This document shows positions 60,401 to 64,000 of a DNA stretch of 64,000 nt, in pieces. A program made the position numbers and the translations under genes. The notes below the pieces were generated by a model that had not been told where the DNA came from, did not search any database, and saw nothing but the letters and a program-made list of their open reading frames with translations. The number at the start of each line of letters is the position of its first letter. Position 1 is the stretch's first letter. This stretch comes from Rhizobium sp. Root708 (GTDB taxonomy: Bacteria > Pseudomonadota > Alphaproteobacteria > Rhizobiales > Rhizobiaceae), in assembly GCF_001429725.1 (NCBI RefSeq), contig NZ_LMHV01000043.1, forward strand, positions 208,938-272,937, read 5' to 3'.

Positions 60401-60753
60401 GCTACCTGCAGCAAAGCCTTGAGACCCAGCAGGGCGAGAACAATGACGGTGTGCGTCTTGCCCTGTATTTCTCGCGAAAGGCGCCAAACATCACCTCGCT
60501 CTATACGATCCTTGGGGACAAGGCGCTGTTCCAGGTGATCACGACCGCGTTTAACCTGCCGACCCAGATTTCCAGCATGGATGTCGACAAGCAGGCGGCG
60601 ATGCTGAAGAAGTTCGTCAACCTCGATGACCTGCAGGATTCGAAGAAGGTCGACAAGCTGATGAAGCGCTTCACGGCGATGTACGATCTCAAGAACAACA
60701 CCGATACGTCGCCGGCCCTGAGCATTCTGACGAACGGCGGCACCAGTCGCTGA
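57472..60753 (+). CDS. giant tandem-repeat DUF1217 protein
   Basis: A 1093-residue protein of DUF1217, a family otherwise of about 350-400 residues associated with rhizobial flagellar loci. At least nine repeats of a helical unit are visible, beginning at residues about 31, 142, 256, 350, 445, 538, 632, 738 and 877, with consensus YY...I..I..VDDLLAD.RL...IK.AYG...D.SDADLK.VLTDP.YA......N.AFNF..DG. Repeats 3-7 have a regular period of 93-96 residues. A conserved family C-terminal block (ALYFSRKAPNITSLYTILGD ... LMKRFTAMYD) closes it. There is no Cys, Trp, signal peptide or membrane helix. ATG 57472 (MISASIAYNIISGDMKKSL) matches the family N-terminus. No flagellar gene is nearby. Confidence 0.88.
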   Translation: MISASIAYNIISGDMKKSLDRVASQASVKRDVDYYKENINKVKNVDDFIGNYRLYNYAMKAYGLQDMAYGKAFMKKVLESDLTDANSFANRLSDTRYKDFAAAFNFNAPAADAQSDAQEDDLIGLYNQSFADEGKNAATETDYFSGAMDDVQNVSDFVDNDRLRSFAMKAYGIDPTYVSKDFLTQVLTSDLSDPNSFANISANDKYKALAAQFSFNADGTVTGSAQTATQKDAVMEQYNLTVPSIVTPVAADYNKAYYLSKIGTITKVDDLLADSRLTSYIKTAFGMQADFSNAALKSVLTNPSYAQTMDLTAAYQAFNFKSDGTVQTTARAQSASQTSSTVAAANSASTYYTQQISGGTITNVDSLLADSKLAAYIKDAYGLAPDFSSADLKSILTDSTYAANAGHSDINSAFGFQADGTLSGTAAQTASQRNATVAKVVANGNYFQGKVSSYSTVDDLMADTRAISYLRNAYGVASTVSDADMKAILTDANTAATSGYSSLHEAFSFSSSGGLSSFYAPQTPSQMSATSDMVIASRSYYRNAIVKITNVDDLLADPRLTSFIKDAYGMPQSTSDADLKSVLTDPNYASARGYDKVNAAFNFKSDGSVPNDVNAQTAAQARQTATKASGNQDYYENAISTVATVDDLMADSRLTSLLRVTYEVPADLTDADLKNVLTDPTFAETKGLAKLNAAFSFAADGSAPAAGGAQNSAQLMDTTDFYDTRYDDVQQEAIDDAVSNYKTRMADGKIKSIDDFLRSNSTSDLDKQNDGVPDPYQVALRAYGLTDQDVPRSMMRKLLKSDPYDPKGYVASLKDDRITNMVRAFNFGSDGKITFEMQALPSAVMAKYATNFKSRATMGMSDGALKDKASKDATQAVNDFAKGMAEVKSVDDFVSNKKLTDLVLKASGLDPKKYDEETLKKIFTSDPADSKSYLNTKADSKFKEIVADFNFDSSGELTRAKIGTIQNTGAEDRTQQSYLQQSLETQQGENNDGVRLALYFSRKAPNITSLYTILGDKALFQVITTAFNLPTQISSMDVDKQAAMLKKFVNLDDLQDSKKVDKLMKRFTAMYDLKNNTDTSPALSILTNGGTSR

Positions 60754-60817
60754 CGGAAAACGGGCGCCGCTTGCGCGAGCGCCCGTTATCTCCGACCGGA
60801 TCCCGTCTCACGATGGA

Positions 60818-62248
60818 TCAGTCGATACTCACGACCTTGCCCGGGTTCATAATGTTTGCCGGATCGAACGACCGCTTGACGCGGCGCATCAGATCCATCT
60901 CGATTTCAGACCGGATCGCCGCCAGTTCGTCCCGCTTCAGTTGACCGATCCCATGCTCGGCGGAGATCGAGCCGGCATGAGACAGCACCAGCCCGTGAAC
61001 GATCTCGTTCATTTCGTGCCAGCGCGCCAGGAAGGCCTGCTTGTCGGCGCCGACAGGCTGGGAAATGTTGTAGTGGATGTTGCCGTCGCCCATGTGGCCG
61101 AAGGCGCAGATGCGCGCGCCGGGCATCGCCGCCATGACGGCTTCCTGCGCTTCGGCCATGAAATCAGGCACGGTGGAAACAGGCACCGAAACGTCGTGCT
61201 TGATCGAGCCGCCTTCGGGCTTCTGCGCATCCGACATGCTTTCGCGCATATGCCAGAGGGCTTTCTGCTGCGCAACGGATGAGGCGATCACGGCATCCTC
61301 AACAAACCCGGCTTCGAAACCCTGTTCGAGTAGCGCCGTCATCATGCGCTCCGCTGTTTCCGCAGAGTCGGAGGTGGAGATGTCGATCAGCACATACCAG
61401 GCGTGTTCGGATTCCAGCGGATCGCGCACGCCGTCGATATTTCGTGCGGTGATTTCGACGCCGAAGCGCGGCATCAGTTCGAAGCCCGTCAGCGACGTGC
61501 CGCAAAGGCTGGATGCGAGGTTGAACAGCGCCAGCGCGTCGTCGACGGAGTTGAGGCCCGCGAAGGCGACCTGCTTGCCGAGCGGCTGCGGGAAGAGCCT
61601 GAGAACCGCACCGGTGATGATGCCGAGCGTGCCTTCCGCGCCAATGAAGAGATCGCGCAGGTCGTAACCCGTATTGTCCTTCTTGAGACGTCTGAGGCCA
61701 TTCCAGATCTCGCCGGTCGGCAGCACGACTTCGAGCCCGAGGCACAGTTGCCGCATGTTGCCATAGGCGAGAACCGCCGTTCCGCCAGCATTGGTCGACA
61801 GGTTGCCGCCGATACGGCAGGAGCCTTCCGAGCCAAGTGACAGGGGAAACAGCCGCCCATGCGCTTCGGCCGCCTTCTGAACTTCCGCCAGGATGGCGCC
61901 GCCGTCGGCCACGAGAACGTTTGCCACCGGATCGACGTCCCGGATCTTGTTCATGCGCTCGAGAGAGATGATGATGTCGGACTTGCCCTCGCGCGGCGTC
62001 TGGCCGCCGACGAGGCCGGTGTTGCCGGTCTGCGGCACAACCGCGGTGCCCGTCTCCGTTGCCAGCTTGAGGATAGCCGACACTTCCTCGACCGTCGCCG
62101 GCTTCAGGAGCATGGGGGACGAGCCGTGGTAGAGGCCGCGGTTCTCGATCAGATGCGGTGCGAGTTCCATCTCGCTGCGAAGCGCATACTTGTCGCCGAC
62201 GATGGCGGCAAAGCGGTCGAGAAGGTCGGGGGAAACGCCTGCGCTCAT
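60818..62248 (-). CDS. FAD-linked oxidase (D-2-hydroxyacid dehydrogenase type)
   Basis: A 476-residue VAO/PCMH flavoenzyme. The FAD-binding domain spans about residues 40-220 (VPQTGNTGLVGGQTP, GSCRIGGNLSTNAGGTAVLAYGN, DLFIGAEGTLGIIT), and the C-terminal substrate domain includes GHMGDGNIHYN and SAEHGIGQLKRDE. It is most like D-2-hydroxyglutarate or D-lactate dehydrogenases (GlcD/DLD family). ATG 62248 starts the similarity. It lies 19 bp downstream of the threonylcarbamoyl-AMP synthase gene, on the same strand. Confidence 0.92.
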   Translation of the reverse strand: MSAGVSPDLLDRFAAIVGDKYALRSEMELAPHLIENRGLYHGSSPMLLKPATVEEVSAILKLATETGTAVVPQTGNTGLVGGQTPREGKSDIIISLERMNKIRDVDPVANVLVADGGAILAEVQKAAEAHGRLFPLSLGSEGSCRIGGNLSTNAGGTAVLAYGNMRQLCLGLEVVLPTGEIWNGLRRLKKDNTGYDLRDLFIGAEGTLGIITGAVLRLFPQPLGKQVAFAGLNSVDDALALFNLASSLCGTSLTGFELMPRFGVEITARNIDGVRDPLESEHAWYVLIDISTSDSAETAERMMTALLEQGFEAGFVEDAVIASSVAQQKALWHMRESMSDAQKPEGGSIKHDVSVPVSTVPDFMAEAQEAVMAAMPGARICAFGHMGDGNIHYNISQPVGADKQAFLARWHEMNEIVHGLVLSHAGSISAEHGIGQLKRDELAAIRSEIEMDLMRRVKRSFDPANIMNPGKVVSID

Positions 62249-62267
62249 GGAGTCTTCGTCCTCTTGG

Positions 62268-63242
62268 TCATTCTCTGGGGGCAGCGGCACGCCGCAGCCG
62301 GTCGTTGATGGCTTCGCCCAGGCCTTCGTCCGGGATTGCGGAAAATGCGATCGTGCCGGCGCCGCTGGCGTCGGCTCTTTTCATGTAGTCGAAGAGATTG
62401 GCGGCAGCCTCTGCAAGGTTGCCCTCGGGGCTGAGGTTGAGCACGGTCGCGGCTTTCTCGGCGCCAGGCAGCGACATCGAGCCAAAGCCGATAAACGCCT
62501 CGCCGGCGTCGATATGCGTTGCAGCCAACCTCACCGCAGCGCCGGGCGCGTAGTGCGATGCCAGCATACCCGGCGCCTCGATGGCAGCGGAAGCTTTCTT
62601 CGCCCGATGCAGCTTCTGTCCTGCCACGCGTTCGATATCTTCGGCCGGAAGCCCACCCGGGCGCAGAAGACGAAGCTTGCCGTCCTCGACCTTGACGATG
62701 GTGGATTCGACGCCGACGACGCTTGCTCCGGCATCGAGGATCAGTTTCAGCTTGGAGCCGAGATCGGCCTGCACATGCGTGGCGCTGGTGGCGCTGATCT
62801 TGCCCGAGGTATTGGCGCTCGGCGCGGCGAGCGGCTTGCCGAAGGCACGGATCAGTTCCCCCGCGAAACCGCGCGGCAAGCGGATGCCGACGGTATCGAG
62901 ACCGGCGGTCGCCAGTGAATGGATGCTGCTTTCGGGCCTCAACGGCAGCACGATCGTCAGCGGACCGGGCCAGAAGGCTTCCGCCAGGGCGCGCGATACC
63001 GGATCGAAGATCGCATACTGCTCGGCCATGGCGAGATCGGCCATGTGGCAGATCAGCGGGTTGAAGCGCGGCCGCCCCTTGGTCTCGTAAATCCGCGTGA
63101 TCGCGGCTGGATTGGTCGCGTCGGCTGCGAGCCCGTAAACCGTCTCGGTGGGGATCGCAATCGGCAAGCCGTCGGCAAGCACGTCGCACGCGCTCGTAAT
63201 CGCTTCTCGCGGATCCACGGTGATGTCGATGATATGCGCCAT
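62268..63242 (-). CDS. tsaC: L-threonylcarbamoyladenylate synthase (Sua5 long form)
   Basis: A 324-residue enzyme that makes threonylcarbamoyl-AMP for the t6A37 modification of ANN-decoding tRNAs. The YrdC domain (residues about 1-205) has PTETVYGLAADA, KGRPRFNPL, FWPGPLTIVL, GIRLPRG and APSANTSGKIS; the C-terminal Sua5 domain (about 225-320) follows a linker with APGMLASHYAPG. The length is that of the two-domain Sua5 type rather than the short TsaC. Confidence 0.95.
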   Translation of the reverse strand: MAHIIDITVDPREAITSACDVLADGLPIAIPTETVYGLAADATNPAAITRIYETKGRPRFNPLICHMADLAMAEQYAIFDPVSRALAEAFWPGPLTIVLPLRPESSIHSLATAGLDTVGIRLPRGFAGELIRAFGKPLAAPSANTSGKISATSATHVQADLGSKLKLILDAGASVVGVESTIVKVEDGKLRLLRPGGLPAEDIERVAGQKLHRAKKASAAIEAPGMLASHYAPGAAVRLAATHIDAGEAFIGFGSMSLPGAEKAATVLNLSPEGNLAEAAANLFDYMKRADASGAGTIAFSAIPDEGLGEAINDRLRRAAAPRE

Positions 63243-63313
63243 ATGCTGCCCAAGTAATATTCCCGGCAGTCCATAGGCCTTCCGCGCCTCGCGATCAATA
63301 TCGCAGCTACCGG

Positions 63314-63359
63314 ATGATCCCGATCAGAGCTCGCGAATGATCCCGATCAGAGTTGGCGA
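63314..63359. repeat. 23-bp tandem duplication at a gene 3' end
   Basis: ATGATCCCGATCAGAGCTCGCGA is followed directly by ATGATCCCGATCAGAGTTGGCGA (21 of 23 identical) and by the start of a third copy (ATGATTTCGCG). The second unit contains the stop codon of the minus-strand gene ending at 63347. Confidence 0.85.
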
Positions 63360-63955
63360 ATGATTTCGCGCAGCTGTTCGTTACGTGCGCCAAGAAGCAG
63401 CACGTTCTTGATCGCGACCTGCGGATCGTGGGTGCGGAAGAGCACGCCGTTCCCGCGCACGTTCCGATCGATCGTCATTCTCTCCGCCGTATGCTCGCCG
63501 GGACGGATCGCCACGGCGAAGTACATGCGCGAATATTGGACATCGATATGCTGGAAGAAATTGTCGTTCTCGCCGATGTCAGCATAAAAGTTGGCGATGT
63601 AGAACGCCCAGCTCACGTCCTCGTAATGGGCGAACTTGGTTCTGGACGCGGTGACGTGACAGTAGCCGAGGTGCGGACTGTCCTTCAGCGTCCGGTGAAA
63701 CACCATCTTCGGGAACTGTATCGCGCGATGGAAGCCGTTGATGTGCTGGTGGGTCTTCTCTCCGGCGGTCTGCAGCCGGCGGCCCGTCTTATCCGCGACT
63801 TCGTCATGCGTGAGATAACGGCGTTCGGCGGCAAGCCAGTGGGCGCGGTTTCGTGTGATCTTGCCGGTCCGCAGGAATTCCGAATGCGGCGCGGCAGCCG
63901 CGCTTTCCGGCTCTTCCGTGGTCTGGGTCCTGTCGAAGTAACGAAGTTTCGCCAT
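63347..63955 (-). CDS. conserved rhizobial hypothetical protein
   Basis: A 202-residue protein with no signal peptide or membrane helix. It has conserved-looking blocks EKTHQHINGFHRAIQFPKMVFHRTLKD, LGYCHVTASRTKFAHYEDVSWAFYIANFYAD and a C-terminal VLLLGARNEQLREIIRQL. It resembles Rhizobiaceae-specific proteins of unknown function (possibly DUF6656; this name is from memory). The frame is open to the window edge, but ATG 63955 (MAKLRYFDRTQT) is the best start. Its last codons are part of a 23-bp tandem duplication. Confidence 0.75.
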   Translation of the reverse strand: MAKLRYFDRTQTTEEPESAAAAPHSEFLRTGKITRNRAHWLAAERRYLTHDEVADKTGRRLQTAGEKTHQHINGFHRAIQFPKMVFHRTLKDSPHLGYCHVTASRTKFAHYEDVSWAFYIANFYADIGENDNFFQHIDVQYSRMYFAVAIRPGEHTAERMTIDRNVRGNGVLFRTHDPQVAIKNVLLLGARNEQLREIIRQL

Positions 63956-64000
63956 GATTGCATTCCGCATGCTCGGGAGATTGGCGAAAACGATAAGCAA

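Noticed and set aside
1..64000. tRNA, rRNA, CRISPR arrays, insertion sequences or prophage genes
   Set aside because: Reading the intergenic regions gave no cloverleaf, no regular spacer-repeat array, no transposase or integrase frame and no phage structural gene.

Overview
This window is a chromosomal segment of an alphaproteobacterium of the Rhizobiaceae, most like Ensifer/Sinorhizobium or a close relative. The evidence is GC-rich coding on both strands; gene order typical of the family (waaA-HAD-lpxK-DUF2093-mutL; a stand-alone F0 operon atpI-atpB-atpE-atpF'-atpF followed by rnhB; lemA with DUF2207); several families largely confined to it (DUF1217, DUF6101, a DUF2007 protein, an HPE1-like secreted protein); and a GAAC-N7-GAAC box of the rhizobial LexA type. 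I saw no rRNA, tRNA, CRISPR array, insertion sequence or prophage. The first gene (waaA) is cut by the left edge.

Layout. 1-5.2 kb: envelope genes (waaA, HAD phosphatase, lpxK) convergent with DUF2093 and mutL. 5.4-8.6 kb: signalling pair, a kinase-less PAS-PAS-receiver protein and a GGDEF-EAL protein. 8.7-13.7 kb: PRC-barrel protein, then a minus-strand sugar-acid operon (SDR dehydrogenase, dgoK, dgoA, SMP-30 lactonase) divergent from an IclR regulator, with a clear inverted-repeat operator candidate between them. 13.8-14.6 kb: LuxR solo flanked by palindromes. 15-20.9 kb: Mrp, CorA, Kup, TTG-started cell-wall hydrolase. 21-24.6 kb: F0 ATP synthase operon and rnhB. 24.7-26.6 kb: putative SOS-controlled radical SAM gene and a small glycosyltransferase. 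26.6-31 kb: moaB, ispE, TPR protein and polyprenyl diphosphate synthase on the minus strand. 31-34.7 kb: DUF2007, tRNA methyltransferase, mntH with Fur/Mur-like boxes, S49 peptidase and a small membrane protein.

34.8-49.4 kb runs from glyQ to glyS, the two subunits of one glycyl-tRNA synthetase, which lie 11.5 kb apart on opposite strands. Between them are lemA, an aroA of class I type, DUF2207, purD, an HPE1-like secreted protein, a winged-helix/TPR regulator divergent from a chemoreceptor, DUF523 and YqaA; this looks like a rearranged or accessory stretch. 49.6-57.2 kb: small permease-like protein, tex, cfa, histidine phosphatase, CPT-like P-loop kinase, ubiA, DUF6101. 57.5-60.8 kb: a 1093-residue tandem-repeat DUF1217 protein, the most unusual gene here. 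60.8-64 kb: FAD-linked oxidase, threonylcarbamoyl-AMP synthase and a conserved hypothetical gene whose 3' end carries a 23-bp tandem duplication.

The observations I would follow first are the giant DUF1217 repeat protein without Cys or Trp; the radical SAM gene that has both a LexA-type box and a C-terminal beta-clamp-like peptide; the second-type EPSP synthase inserted between lemA and DUF2207; and the LuxR solo bracketed by palindromes.
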